Positions 41,075 through 50,765 of a stretch of DNA of 64,000 nucleotides are shown here, piece by piece (position 1 is the first letter of the stretch; the number at the start of each line of letters is the position of its first letter). The stretch is from Aliivibrio sp. 1S175 (GTDB taxonomy: Bacteria > Pseudomonadota > Gammaproteobacteria > Enterobacterales > Vibrionaceae): NCBI RefSeq assembly GCF_001690985.1, contig NZ_MAJS01000003.1, positions 1 to 64,000 of the forward strand. Direction: 5' to 3'. The notes under the pieces were generated by a model that searched no databases, was not told where the DNA came from, and was given only the letters and a program-made list of their open reading frames with translations. Both the position numbers and the translations under genes were made by a program.

Positions 41075-41698
41075 ATGATAAGCATCCTCGTTACTCAATT
41101 CGTTGTTCTTTGGGCTGTTATTGATCCTATTGGTTCTGTACCCGTTTATCTTTCACAAACTCAACATCTATCGGCTAAGCAACGTAAAGTTGTTGCTTTA
41201 AAAGCCGTTGCTATTGCCACCTCTGTCCTGTTATTTTTCCTCGTTATTGGTCAATTACTATTAGAAGCGATGCAGATTCCATTACCCGCGTTTCAAGTTG
41301 CAGGGGGATTGGTTCTTCTCATCTTTGCCTTAACAATGATTTTTGGTGAGAGTAAACCCGAACAAGAGCAAAAAATGAGTGAAGAAATTAGTCATTCAGA
41401 TCTCGCAGATTTAGCGGTTTACCCTTTAGCGATTCCCTCCATTGCTTCTCCAGGCGCAATGATGGCAATTGTGATGCTAACGGATAATTCTCGATATTCC
41501 TTTTTAGACCAATCAGTGACTGCAGCGGTCATGATTGTGGTGCTCATCATTACTTTATGCCTTCTACTTGGGGCTACCTTTATTCATAAAATAATAGGTA
41601 ATGTTGGCGCAGCTATCATTAGCCGTGTAATGGGGCTAATTTTAGCCGCCGTTGCCGTAAATAACCTGCTACTTGGAATTAAAGATTTCTATTTTTAA
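41075..41698 (+). CDS. MarC/UPF0056 family membrane protein
   Basis: This 207-aa integral membrane protein has six predicted helices of the MarC family, YhgN-like subgroup. The family name does not prove a role in drug resistance; function is unknown. Conserved Pro/Gly features are present (AVIDPIGSVPVYL, LAIPSIASPGAM). GGGAG precedes the ATG. It follows crbR by 85 bp with no clear terminator, so co-transcription is possible. Confidence 0.85.
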   Translation: MISILVTQFVVLWAVIDPIGSVPVYLSQTQHLSAKQRKVVALKAVAIATSVLLFFLVIGQLLLEAMQIPLPAFQVAGGLVLLIFALTMIFGESKPEQEQKMSEEISHSDLADLAVYPLAIPSIASPGAMMAIVMLTDNSRYSFLDQSVTAAVMIVVLIITLCLLLGATFIHKIIGNVGAAIISRVMGLILAAVAVNNLLLGIKDFYF

Positions 41699-41818
41699 TC
41701 ACTTATCCAAGATAATACCTCTTAGACCTTGGTATTGATTAACATAAACTTAACACGAAAAATCACAACCCACCTCACATAAAACGCTCATATTTTGGGC
41801 GTTTTTCTTTATCTGCTC

Positions 41819-41828
41819 GACTAAAGTT
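41819..41828 (+). promoter_or_regulatory. acetate-gene motif upstream of the symporter
   Basis: GACTAAAGTT lies 73 bp before the small symporter subunit. Nine of ten bases match the perfect dyad GACT-AA-AGTC found before the DUF294 gene and acs. Confidence 0.5.
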
Positions 41829-41901
41829 GCACTGCTTTCTTTCTTTCTCACTGCTAATCTCTTTTTGGTTACATATTATTAACATTAAAAAGGAGCTGGC
41901 T

Positions 41902-42168
41902 ATGGCGTTCGAAACAAAAGAACAAGCACAAGCCTATTGGAAGGAAAATCTAAGGATCATGGGTGGATTACTTTTCATCTGGTTCGCAGTCTCATTTGGT
42001 GCAGGCATCTTGTTTGTTGAACCACTAAATGCAATTCAAATCGGTGGCTTTAAATTAGGTTTCTGGTTTGCTCAACAAGGCGCTATCTATACCTTTGTTG
42101 CCCTAATATTTATTTATGTAGTTCGAATGAACTCATTAGATAAAAAATACAACGTACAAGAAGACTAG
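41902..42168 (+). CDS. sodium/solute symporter small subunit (DUF4212)
   Basis: This 88-aa protein has two membrane helices (~20-45 and ~58-78) and the family ends EAYWKENLR-like (QAYWKENLRIMG) and RMNSLDKKY. DUF4212 proteins are always found just upstream of an SSS-family symporter, as here (10 bp gap). The start ATG at 41902 has AAGGAG 6 bases before it; an upstream in-frame reading is hydrophobic but lacks an SD. Confidence 0.93.
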   Translation: MAFETKEQAQAYWKENLRIMGGLLFIWFAVSFGAGILFVEPLNAIQIGGFKLGFWFAQQGAIYTFVALIFIYVVRMNSLDKKYNVQED

Positions 42169-42178
42169 AGGAATTAGC

Positions 42179-43882
42179 ATGGATATCCAAACTTGGACGT
42201 TTATATTAGTAGGTATTACTTTTACCCTTTATATCGGTATTGCGATATGGGCAAGAGCTGGCTCAACCAGTGAATTTTATGTGGCTGGCGGTGGGGTTCA
42301 TCCTATTGCCAACGGCATGGCAACCGCAGCAGACTGGATGTCGGCAGCGTCGTTTATCTCTATGGCAGGTATCATTTCTTTTGTTGGTTATGATGGTGCC
42401 GTTTATCTTATGGGTTGGACTGGCGGGTATGTTCTTTTAGCCTTATGTCTTGCACCTTATTTACGTAAATTTGGTAAGTTTACTGTGCCAGATTTTATCG
42501 GTGAGCGTTATTACTCGCGTACCGCTCGTATGGTGGCTGTTTTCTGTGCCATCTTTGTTTCTTTCACTTATGTGGCAGGACAAATGCGTGGTGTGGGCGT
42601 TGTATTCTCTCGATTCTTAGAAGTTGATATTAACGTTGGCATCATCATTGGTATGGGTATCGTATTTTTCTATGCGGTACTCGGTGGCATGAAAGGCATC
42701 ACTTATACGCAGGTTGCTCAATTCTGTGTCCTCATTTTCGCCTTTCTTGTTCCTGCGGTTTTCACCTCTATCATGATGACAGATAATGTTTTCCCTCAAC
42801 TTGGCATGGGCTCCACTGTGACCGGTTCAGAGGTATATCTACTGGATAAACTCGATGGATTAACGACTGAACTTGGCTTTACGCCATATACCGATGGCTC
42901 TAAGAGCATGGTTGATGTCTTCTTTATCTGTGCCGCTCTTATGGTTGGTACTGCGGGTCTACCTCATGTAATTATTCGCTTCTTCACGGTTCCTCGCGTT
43001 AAAGATGCACGTATTTCTGCGGGTTGGGCATTACTGTTTATCTCATTCCTATACACCACAGCACCTGCGGTTGCCGCGTTTGCTCGTGTAAATATGATTG
43101 AAACCATTAATGGAACCGACAACCAGGGGGTTGCAGCGGCTGATGCACCGAGTTGGTATAAAAACTGGGAAGACACGGGTCTAGTCGGTTGGGAAGATAA
43201 AAATGGCGATGGAAAAATGTTCTATTCTGGTGATGAACGTAATGAAATGGACATCAACCGAGATATCATCGTTCTAGCATCACCTGAACTAGCAAATTTA
43301 CCAAACTGGGTTGTTGCATTGTTGGCTGCCGGTGGCTTAGCCGCTGCATTATCAACGGCTGCTGGTCTACTACTGGTAATATCGACCTCTATCTCTCATG
43401 ATTTATTGAAAAAAGGCTTTAAGCCAAATATGACAGATAAGCAGGAATTGCTCGCCGCCCGACTTGCTGCGATTGTTGCCATCGTTGGTGCTGGTTACTT
43501 AGGGATTAATCCTCCGGGCTTTGTAGCACAGGTGGTCGCGTTCTCCTTCGGTTTAGCCGCAGCGTCCTTCTTCCCTGCTATTATCTTAGGTATTTTCTAT
43601 AAGAAGATGAATAAAGAAGGGGCGATTGCAGGTATGGTTTCAGGTGTCGTATTCACTACCGCTTATATTGTTTACTTTAAATTCATTAACCCCGCAGCAA
43701 GTACACCTGATAACTGGTGGTTTGGTATCAGCCCTGAAGGGATCGGTACGCTAGGTATGTGTCTGAACTTCATAGTCTCGATTGCAGTAAATAAAGTAAC
43801 GGCTGAAGTACCACAAGATGTACAAGATTTAGTGGAATCTATTCGTTACCCTAAAGGTGCGGGTGAAGCTCACGACCATTAA
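42179..43882 (+). CDS. actP: cation/acetate-type symporter, SSS family (VC_2705 type)
   Basis: This 567-aa Na+/solute symporter with 13 or so helices is the large partner of the DUF4212 subunit. The blocks EFYVAGGGVHPIANGMATAADWMSAAS and GGLAAALSTAAGLLLVIS are typical of acetate permeases. A hydrophilic loop (~310-360) contains DKNGDGKMFYSGDE, an EF-hand-like Asp-rich stretch (DxNxDGxxxxxxDE). Linkage to crbR, crbS and acs supports acetate uptake; the exact substrate is inferred. Confidence 0.88.
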   Translation: MDIQTWTFILVGITFTLYIGIAIWARAGSTSEFYVAGGGVHPIANGMATAADWMSAASFISMAGIISFVGYDGAVYLMGWTGGYVLLALCLAPYLRKFGKFTVPDFIGERYYSRTARMVAVFCAIFVSFTYVAGQMRGVGVVFSRFLEVDINVGIIIGMGIVFFYAVLGGMKGITYTQVAQFCVLIFAFLVPAVFTSIMMTDNVFPQLGMGSTVTGSEVYLLDKLDGLTTELGFTPYTDGSKSMVDVFFICAALMVGTAGLPHVIIRFFTVPRVKDARISAGWALLFISFLYTTAPAVAAFARVNMIETINGTDNQGVAAADAPSWYKNWEDTGLVGWEDKNGDGKMFYSGDERNEMDINRDIIVLASPELANLPNWVVALLAAGGLAAALSTAAGLLLVISTSISHDLLKKGFKPNMTDKQELLAARLAAIVAIVGAGYLGINPPGFVAQVVAFSFGLAAASFFPAIILGIFYKKMNKEGAIAGMVSGVVFTTAYIVYFKFINPAASTPDNWWFGISPEGIGTLGMCLNFIVSIAVNKVTAEVPQDVQDLVESIRYPKGAGEAHDH

Positions 43883-43942
43883 TCTGATAATGTTCAGTTT
43901 AATAGAACCAGAGTAACGTCAGAAAAATAATTTGGCTGATAT

Positions 43943-43977
43943 GAAAAGGGAGTTAGTTATGCTAGCTCCCTTCTTTT
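43943..43977. terminator. terminator between the symporter and crbS
   Basis: The arms AAGGGAGTTAG and CTAGCTCCCTT (one mismatch) flank a 5-nt loop. An A4 tract lies before and T4 after, so it can serve both convergent genes. Confidence 0.75.
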
Positions 43978-43987
43978 ATGATGAGTC

Positions 43988-46900
43988 CTAAACCACTGAG
44001 GTAGTGTGGCGATTTAACACAGACCTTAATTTTAACGGTTTGACTGGCTTTGCAATAAAACCAAAACCATTACTTTTAATACTTTCTAGTAAATCCTCAG
44101 TTTTATCTGCGCTGATCATCACCCCTTCAAAGTTATTACCTAAACGTAAGCGACATTGTTGTAATACTTCTAAGCCCGTTCTGTCGTTATCCAATCGGTA
44201 ATCTGAGAAGATGACATCGGGTACCCAATCGTCTTCTAAACAACGTAAACTTCCCATTAAGTCTGTCGCTGTTTTTACTTCACAACCCCAACGTTCAAGT
44301 AGTGATTCCATGCCAATTAAAATGTCTGGTTCATTGTCCACACACAACACGCGAACCGAACTTAATGGTAATTCCGGCTTTTGGGTTATGGTAGGCGTAT
44401 CGCTTTCAAGCGCCACACCACGCTCCAATGTGACAGAAAACACCGAGCCTTTATTGACCCATGAACGTAAAGAAATGGTATGACCAAGTACATGAGAGAT
44501 CCCTCTAGCTATCGCCAATCCCAACCCTAACCCTTGATCAGCTCGTCCCTGATCGACACGAGTAAACTCCTCAAAAATAGCTTGTTGTTTCTCTTCTGCA
44601 ATACCAATGCCGCTGTCCCATACATCAAGACGAATTTTACCTTCGACTCTTCTGGCACCAAGAACCACTTTTCCTTGAGGGTTATATCGAAAGGCGTTGG
44701 TTAAGAAATTCTGTAATACTCGACGTAATAATTTTGGATCGGATTCCACCACCACATCAGAATGAATCACCGAAAAATCAATCCCTTGTTGTTTCGCTAG
44801 AGCACCAAATTCAGCCTCTAAATTAGAGAGCATATGGTGGAGCGAAAAGCCGTGAACATTGGTTTCTAACTTACCCGCTTCTAAACGAGAAATATCCAAT
44901 AAATCACCTATTAACTCTTCTGCCGCCCCTAATGCACTTTCAATATGCCCTGATATTTTCTTTGTCTCACCATCTTTAGCCACTTCACTTAATGAAGAGG
45001 CAAACAAACGGGCAGCATTCAAGGGTTGCATTAAATCGTGGCTCACTGCCGCTAATAATCGTGTTTTTGAATGCGAGGCTTTTTCAGCACTTTGGGTAGC
45101 ACCCACCAATCGCTGATTCAATTTTTCTAATTCTTTGGTTCGTTCATGCACTCGAAACTCTAGGCTTTCATTGGTTTCTTTTAATGCTTTTTCTGCCTGT
45201 CTAAAAACGGTAATATCGGTAAAACTCATCACAAAACCGCCATTCGGCATCGGATTTCCTTGTACCTCGATCACCTGCCCATCCGCTCTGATCCGTGAAG
45301 AAACATGACGCGTTCCTCTTTCTAAATGCTCTACTCGTCGTTGAACGTGTATTTCAGGATCCCCCGGACCACACAATCCTTGCTCTGCATTATGACGAAT
45401 TACATCCGCAATCGGTCGACCAACTTGAATAAGTCCTACCGGAAATGTAAATAATTCCAAATAACGTTGGTTCCATGCGACCAACTTCATCTGTTTATCA
45501 ACCACTGCAATACCTTGGCTTATGTGCTCAATTGCTCCTTGTAATAAGCCTCGACTAAAATCATAAAGCTCCGACGCTTCATCTACGATGGTCGCAACTT
45601 CTTCCAATTGCATATTTCTCCCTCGCAATGCAGAGGTTAATACCAACCGAGAAGAGGAAGCCCCAAACACTCCAGCAAGAACACGTTCCGTGTGCCTAAT
45701 TAATTGAGAGGTGGCTTGTTGCTGTGGCAGTAATTCTTCATCATGCTGTTCTGCAAACTGACGAAACGCTTTTCTTGCTCTTTTTCTACCAACAAAACGA
45801 GAAGCCAACATTTCAAGTTCGGCAACCGTCACGCGAGTTTGGTATACGCTTACGTCCTCACTTTCAGGCAATGGAGCACCCACAAAAGCCGCAGCTTGTA
45901 AGCGTTCACTTAGCGATGCTCGTGTAACCAAAGAAACAAGAATAAATAACACGGCATTTAAACCTAGACTCAACATCATTCCCCAATCAGACGTTTTTAC
46001 ATCCAATTGTTGTAACCACTCTGGAGGTGTAATTATCCACAATAAAAAGTTATCTTCTGCACTGCCTGCTAGCATTTGAGTTTGACTCATTAAGGTAATT
46101 AGCCACACTACAAAGCCAATCGCTAATCCTGCATAGACCCCTTTTTTATTTCCTTGTCTCCAATACAAACCACCAATAAGCGCCGGTGCAAATTGAGCTA
46201 TCGCTGCAAACGCTAATAATCCAATAACAGAGAGGGAATCTATTGAATCTAACGCTTGATAAAATCCCCACGCACCCACTAATAACAATACTATCAACAA
46301 CCGTCGAATCGTCACTAATAACTTAGAAAAATGCCCAAATGTACGAGCATTTGTTTTTACCCTACGTAATAACAAAGGCAATACGAGATCATTTGAAACC
46401 ATGATAGCAAGCGCAATCGTCGAGACAATAACCATACCACTTGCCGCAGACGTTCCCCCGACAAAAGCCAGCAGCGCCATATGCTCGGCACCAATCGATA
46501 ATGGCACACTAATAACAAATGCATCGCTCACACCACCAGCAAGTAATGCCTGACCCGCCCATGAAATAGGTAAAACAAATAACCCCATCAAGAATAAATA
46601 GAGAGGAAATACCCAACGAGCGGTTCGTAAATCTTGCGCTTGTTCGTTCTCTACCACCGTTGTGTGGAACTGACGAGGCAAACAAATAATCGCCGCCATT
46701 GTTAATAAAGTATGGAACAGTAACGTTATTAAATTAGGCGATTGGTAGGTTTCTTTTGCTACGGTAATCAAATCAACATTCGGATCTGAATACGCCAAAT
46801 ATAAAATGAAACCGCCAACCGAAAGAAAGGCAACAAGCTTAACGATGGATTCAAATGCAACAGCCATCATCAAACCTCGATGATGCTCCGTCGTATCTAT

Positions 46901-47434
46901 ATGTCGAGTCCCAAATAGGATGGTAAAAATAGCGAGCGCGCCACCCACAAACCAAGAGATATGACCATCTTGATACCCTAAATCTTGCGCTAAATTAGGG
47001 GCAACAAGATCAAGCCCCATGGTTATCCCTCGTAATTGCAACGCTATATAAGGAAGAATACCAATCACTGCAATGACCGTAATAACACCGGCCAAGCCTT
47101 GAGATTTACCGTAACGAGCCGCAATAAAATCGGCAATGGACGTAATGTGCTCTCGCTTTGCAATCAGAATAATTCGGGCTAAAAAACGCCATGCAAAAAC
47201 AAAAACAAGAATGGGGGCAAGATAAATAGGAAGGAAAGCCCACGGGTTATTGGTGGCTTGGCCTACGGTGCCATAAAAGGTCCAAGAGGTGCAATAAACG
47301 GCAATAGAAAGGCTGTAAATCCATGGCCGATAACGTGCAAGCCACCCTTTTTGGCGATCACCATACCAAGCAATTAAAAATAGTAACCCTAAATAAGCCA
47401 GCGAAACTGGCACTACAATCCATCCTTGTGTCAT
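43988..47434 (-). CDS. crbS: transporter-fused hybrid sensor kinase, probable CrbS
   Basis: This 1148-aa hybrid sensor has an N-terminal SLC5/SSS-type domain of about 13 helices (1-~520), a linker, a PAS-like domain (~630-745, VVDKQMKLVAWNQRYLELF), a coiled coil, the dimerisation domain with H799 (AVSHDLMQPLNAARLF), an ATPase domain (NAFRYNP, GIGIAEEKQ, GLGLGLAIA) and a C-terminal receiver with D1078 (FSDYRLDN). The start ATG at 47434 has AAGGA 6 bases upstream; a GTG precedes it. This is the CrbS architecture; the partner is the NarL-type CrbR at 40.4 kb. Confidence 0.9.
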   Translation of the reverse strand: MTQGWIVVPVSLAYLGLLFLIAWYGDRQKGWLARYRPWIYSLSIAVYCTSWTFYGTVGQATNNPWAFLPIYLAPILVFVFAWRFLARIILIAKREHITSIADFIAARYGKSQGLAGVITVIAVIGILPYIALQLRGITMGLDLVAPNLAQDLGYQDGHISWFVGGALAIFTILFGTRHIDTTEHHRGLMMAVAFESIVKLVAFLSVGGFILYLAYSDPNVDLITVAKETYQSPNLITLLFHTLLTMAAIICLPRQFHTTVVENEQAQDLRTARWVFPLYLFLMGLFVLPISWAGQALLAGGVSDAFVISVPLSIGAEHMALLAFVGGTSAASGMVIVSTIALAIMVSNDLVLPLLLRRVKTNARTFGHFSKLLVTIRRLLIVLLLVGAWGFYQALDSIDSLSVIGLLAFAAIAQFAPALIGGLYWRQGNKKGVYAGLAIGFVVWLITLMSQTQMLAGSAEDNFLLWIITPPEWLQQLDVKTSDWGMMLSLGLNAVLFILVSLVTRASLSERLQAAAFVGAPLPESEDVSVYQTRVTVAELEMLASRFVGRKRARKAFRQFAEQHDEELLPQQQATSQLIRHTERVLAGVFGASSSRLVLTSALRGRNMQLEEVATIVDEASELYDFSRGLLQGAIEHISQGIAVVDKQMKLVAWNQRYLELFTFPVGLIQVGRPIADVIRHNAEQGLCGPGDPEIHVQRRVEHLERGTRHVSSRIRADGQVIEVQGNPMPNGGFVMSFTDITVFRQAEKALKETNESLEFRVHERTKELEKLNQRLVGATQSAEKASHSKTRLLAAVSHDLMQPLNAARLFASSLSEVAKDGETKKISGHIESALGAAEELIGDLLDISRLEAGKLETNVHGFSLHHMLSNLEAEFGALAKQQGIDFSVIHSDVVVESDPKLLRRVLQNFLTNAFRYNPQGKVVLGARRVEGKIRLDVWDSGIGIAEEKQQAIFEEFTRVDQGRADQGLGLGLAIARGISHVLGHTISLRSWVNKGSVFSVTLERGVALESDTPTITQKPELPLSSVRVLCVDNEPDILIGMESLLERWGCEVKTATDLMGSLRCLEDDWVPDVIFSDYRLDNDRTGLEVLQQCRLRLGNNFEGVMISADKTEDLLESIKSNGFGFIAKPVKPLKLRSVLNRHTTSVV

Positions 47435-47472
47435 CACTCATCCTTAGTGATACCAAACTAGATTTTTTATTT

Positions 47473-47523
47473 AAAAAAACGCTAGAAAGGTACAAATACT
47501 CTGTAGCACCATTCTAGCGTTTT
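47473..47523 (-). terminator. terminator of the HcaT-like gene
   Basis: AAAACGCTAGAA (47476-47487) and TTCTAGCGTTTT (47512-47523) form a perfect 12-bp stem around a 24-nt loop that can fold again (GGTAC...GTAGCACC). On the minus strand it ends in T7, 45 bp past the gene. Confidence 0.82.
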
Positions 47524-47567
47524 ATTATTGCTTCGTTTTTAACCAAGCCAACAAATGTGATTAGGGC

Positions 47568-48713
47568 CTATTTATCTTTTATTTTATCCAGTTTAATCAT
47601 CAGAGCAAAAATACCCATTGCCGCCATTATCCAGAAAATATTCGCGCCCCACGCTTCATAACCCCAACCACTTAATGTCGTCATTAAGGCAATAAACGCA
47701 CCCAAAGGAATTGCGTTATACAGGGCTTGCAGAGGGATCATCTTGTTTTGAGGGAATTTTTGAATGTATTGAATCGCCGCTAAATGCGCCATTGCAAAGG
47801 TAACACCATGCAATGCTTGAACAAATACTAAGGCAACTAAATCAGTGGTAGCCGCGGTCAGACCCCAACGAACTATTACCCCTACTGCTGCCACTTTAAA
47901 TAAGGTTGATATTTTCCAGCCCGCAAACAATTGTTTACTGAACGCGAATATCATCACTTCAGCGACCACACCCAAGCTCCATAAGTAGCCAATCGTACTT
48001 TCTTGATAGCCTGATTCTTTCCAATAAATAGAGCTGAAACTGTAATACGCAGCATGACTGCCTTGGATTAGTGACACTAAAATAATAAATTTTAAGACTG
48101 GCGTTTCACTTAACAGTGAAAGTAATTTTGGTCGAGTTTGATCTTCTTCGGCTACCGAAACCGGCATAGGATTTGGATTTCGCATCACTAAGAATAGTGC
48201 CGCTAATATCCCAGCTATCGCAGTATAAACGATCATATCCGTACCAAAGCCAGAGACTAGATAACCAACAACCGTCGATCCCACAATAAAACTCACAGAC
48301 CCCCATAAACGCGTTCGACCATAATCCAATAAATTATTTTTTGCGTAGTAATTTGTCATCGCATCTGACAATGGAACGGCTGGCCCGCATGACAAATTAA
48401 ATAATACGGTGACAAATGCCATCCACCAGAAATTACCGCCATTAATTAAAAACAAACCAAGCGCGACTAAGGAGGCGAGCGTCAATACTCGTAATGCAGG
48501 GATTAAATATTCCACTTTATGTAAACGAGGGGTAATCACTAAATTCGCAACACAACGCGTCGCAAAACCTAAACCAATTAAAACGCCGATATCTCCAGCA
48601 GATACCCCCTGATCTTCAAACCACAACGCCCAAAAAGGTAAATACACGCCGTAGGCAAAAAAGAATCCACCAAAATATTGAGAGATCCAAGCAAAGGGAG
48701 ATACGCGAAACAT
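47568..48713 (-). CDS. MFS transporter, HcaT/phenylpropionate permease-like
   Basis: This 381-aa 12-helix major facilitator protein has LSxGPAVPLSDAM-type and LDYGRTRLWGSVSFI blocks and GYLWSLGVVAEV, matching E. coli HcaT closely in layout. The start ATG at 48713 has GGA 7 bases upstream; an upstream in-frame ATG at 48803 adds 30 residues absent from homologues. Substrate unknown: no aromatic-degradation genes lie nearby, so the phenylpropionate name should not be taken literally. Confidence 0.88.
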   Translation of the reverse strand: MFRVSPFAWISQYFGGFFFAYGVYLPFWALWFEDQGVSAGDIGVLIGLGFATRCVANLVITPRLHKVEYLIPALRVLTLASLVALGLFLINGGNFWWMAFVTVLFNLSCGPAVPLSDAMTNYYAKNNLLDYGRTRLWGSVSFIVGSTVVGYLVSGFGTDMIVYTAIAGILAALFLVMRNPNPMPVSVAEEDQTRPKLLSLLSETPVLKFIILVSLIQGSHAAYYSFSSIYWKESGYQESTIGYLWSLGVVAEVMIFAFSKQLFAGWKISTLFKVAAVGVIVRWGLTAATTDLVALVFVQALHGVTFAMAHLAAIQYIQKFPQNKMIPLQALYNAIPLGAFIALMTTLSGWGYEAWGANIFWIMAAMGIFALMIKLDKIKDK

Positions 48714-48855
48714 GACAATGTCCAAAAGGAAATAAAAAGAGGCGAACATTATGGCATCGTATTGATTTATAAAAAGGGAAAACAGAACAGATGAAAACTG
48801 CACCTTTTAAAATGTGACTTCGGCTTCAATTTTTAATCAATAAATAAGAGACCTA

Positions 48856-48865
48856 GACTAAAGTC
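48856..48865 (+). promoter_or_regulatory. acetate-gene motif upstream of the DUF294 gene
   Basis: GACTAAAGTC, a perfect dyad (GACT-AA-AGTC), lies 62 bp before the start codon. A TATAGT -10-like box is 20 bp downstream. Confidence 0.55.
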
Positions 48866-48927
48866 GTCTTCATTATTTAGTGATTTATAGTGAAAATAAG
48901 CACACTAACCAAGGTAAGGATGGAGCT

Positions 48928-50760
48928 ATGCCAAGTGAACTCAATTTCTCAATTGCTCCATTCAATACTCTAACAACTCAAGAACAAGAGCAATTAACCC
49001 GTCATGTCGATATTGCCTATTTCCGAACGGGAGATACATTACTGCATGAAGGGCAAGAGCCTGAAAATGTCTTCATCATCATAAAGGGAGTTGTTGAAGA
49101 GCGTTCAAATAGCAATGGAGAGATCTACGCGCATTATACCCATGATGATCTTTTTGATATTCGATCTCAATTTGAAGGTTCCGCCAAACACACCTATCAC
49201 GCAATCGAAGATACATTATGTCATCTTCTTCCTAGCTCTGTTTTTCTCTCTTTATATAAAAATAATCATGCCTTTTCTGCCTATTTCAATAACAGTTTAG
49301 CCAAACGAAAAGCATTAATTACACAAGCTCACCAACAACAAAACCTCGCCGAATTTATACTCACCAAAGTGGATGATGATACGATTCAAGAGTGCCTCGT
49401 TGTCGATGGAAATACGTCATTAAAACACGTCACGCATTTACTCAAAGAAAATAATGCAGACGCTTTATTTGTAGAGTTGAATCAATACGACAAACGACAT
49501 CAAGCAACCAGCAACCACTTACCTTTTGGCATTATTACTCGAACCGACTTATTGCACGCCTTAATGCTTGATGGGCTTGACCCTAATCAGCCCGCGGGAC
49601 CAATAGCAACTTATCCTATTGTTCATGTTCATAAGGATGACTACCTCTTTAACGCCATGACGTTAATGACTCGACATCGAGTAAAACGCGTTGCTGTTCT
49701 CGAAAATAATCAACTCATTGGCATGTTAGATATGACACAAGTCTTGAGTCTTTTTTCAACACACTCCCATGTCCTTACGTTACGGATCGCTAGAGCACAA
49801 AGCATTGAAGAGCTCGCAATAGCAGCCAACAGTCAAACGCAACTCATTGAAACTTTAATTAATAATGGTATTCTAACTCGATTTATTATGGAGTTAATCT
49901 CAACCGTTAATGAACAAATCATTGAAAAAGCATTCAGTTTGATTGTGCCTAAAAGCTTACATAATCATTGCTGCTTCATTGTCATGGGCTCTGAAGGTCG
50001 AGGAGAACAAGTCCTAAAAACAGATCAAGACAATGCCTTAATCATTGAAGATAACGTTGAATGGCCCAATGTTCATACGTTGATGAAAAAGTTAACCCAA
50101 ACACTACAACAATTAGGTTACCCATTATGCAAAGGAAACATAATGGTAAGTAATCCTCATTGGGTAAAAACAGAGGGAGAATGGCTACATTATATTGAAA
50201 AAATATGCACTGAACATAACGGCAATAACATGATGAATTTAGCTATTTTTTCTGATGCTCAAGCCATTGCAGGTAATCGCGAGTTACTTACCCCCTTAAA
50301 GCAATGCATAACGAATAAACTCAACGATAATGATCTCATCCTCAGTTTTTTTATTCGTCCCGCTCTTCAATTTACCGTTCCATTGACTTTGTTTGGCAAT
50401 ATAAAAAATAAAAAAGAAGGGATTGATATCAAGCAAGGCGCTATTTTTCCCATTGTTCACGGGATCCGAACATTGTCACTAGAGCAAGGGATTGATAAAA
50501 CCAACACTTTCCAACGTATTGACGAATTATGCCAACGTAAAGTACTCGAACCATCGACAGCAGATAATTTAAGTGAAGCCTTAAAGCTATTTTTCAAATG
50601 GCGCTTACGTCATCAATTACAAGAGAAAACAGCTCAACTCACTAATCATATTCACATAGAACAACTTGATAGAACTGAACGGGATTTATTGCGCCACAGT
50701 TTACACATCGTTAAAAAATTCAAAGAATGGCTTGGTTATCATTATCAGATCAGGGATTAA
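48928..50760 (+). CDS. cNMP-binding/CBS/DUF294 nucleotidyltransferase-like protein
   Basis: This 610-aa cytoplasmic multidomain protein has a cyclic-nucleotide-binding fold (~15-130; GQEPENVFIIIKGVVEE), two CBS domains (~155-290), a DUF294 nucleotidyltransferase core with GSEGRGEQ and TDQDNAL (~365-470), and a helical C-terminal DUF294_C domain. The GSxxRxE...DxD pattern resembles GlnD. It probably modifies or controls a target in response to a nucleotide; the target is unknown. AAGGA is 7 bases before the ATG at 48928. Five bp separate it from the exonuclease gene. Confidence 0.88.
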   Translation: MPSELNFSIAPFNTLTTQEQEQLTRHVDIAYFRTGDTLLHEGQEPENVFIIIKGVVEERSNSNGEIYAHYTHDDLFDIRSQFEGSAKHTYHAIEDTLCHLLPSSVFLSLYKNNHAFSAYFNNSLAKRKALITQAHQQQNLAEFILTKVDDDTIQECLVVDGNTSLKHVTHLLKENNADALFVELNQYDKRHQATSNHLPFGIITRTDLLHALMLDGLDPNQPAGPIATYPIVHVHKDDYLFNAMTLMTRHRVKRVAVLENNQLIGMLDMTQVLSLFSTHSHVLTLRIARAQSIEELAIAANSQTQLIETLINNGILTRFIMELISTVNEQIIEKAFSLIVPKSLHNHCCFIVMGSEGRGEQVLKTDQDNALIIEDNVEWPNVHTLMKKLTQTLQQLGYPLCKGNIMVSNPHWVKTEGEWLHYIEKICTEHNGNNMMNLAIFSDAQAIAGNRELLTPLKQCITNKLNDNDLILSFFIRPALQFTVPLTLFGNIKNKKEGIDIKQGAIFPIVHGIRTLSLEQGIDKTNTFQRIDELCQRKVLEPSTADNLSEALKLFFKWRLRHQLQEKTAQLTNHIHIEQLDRTERDLLRHSLHIVKKFKEWLGYHYQIRD

Positions 50761-50765
50761 TAATA

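Noticed and set aside
47568-48713. Assigning the MFS protein to phenylpropionate uptake
   Set aside because: Similarity to HcaT is clear but no aromatic catabolic genes are nearby, so the substrate was left open.
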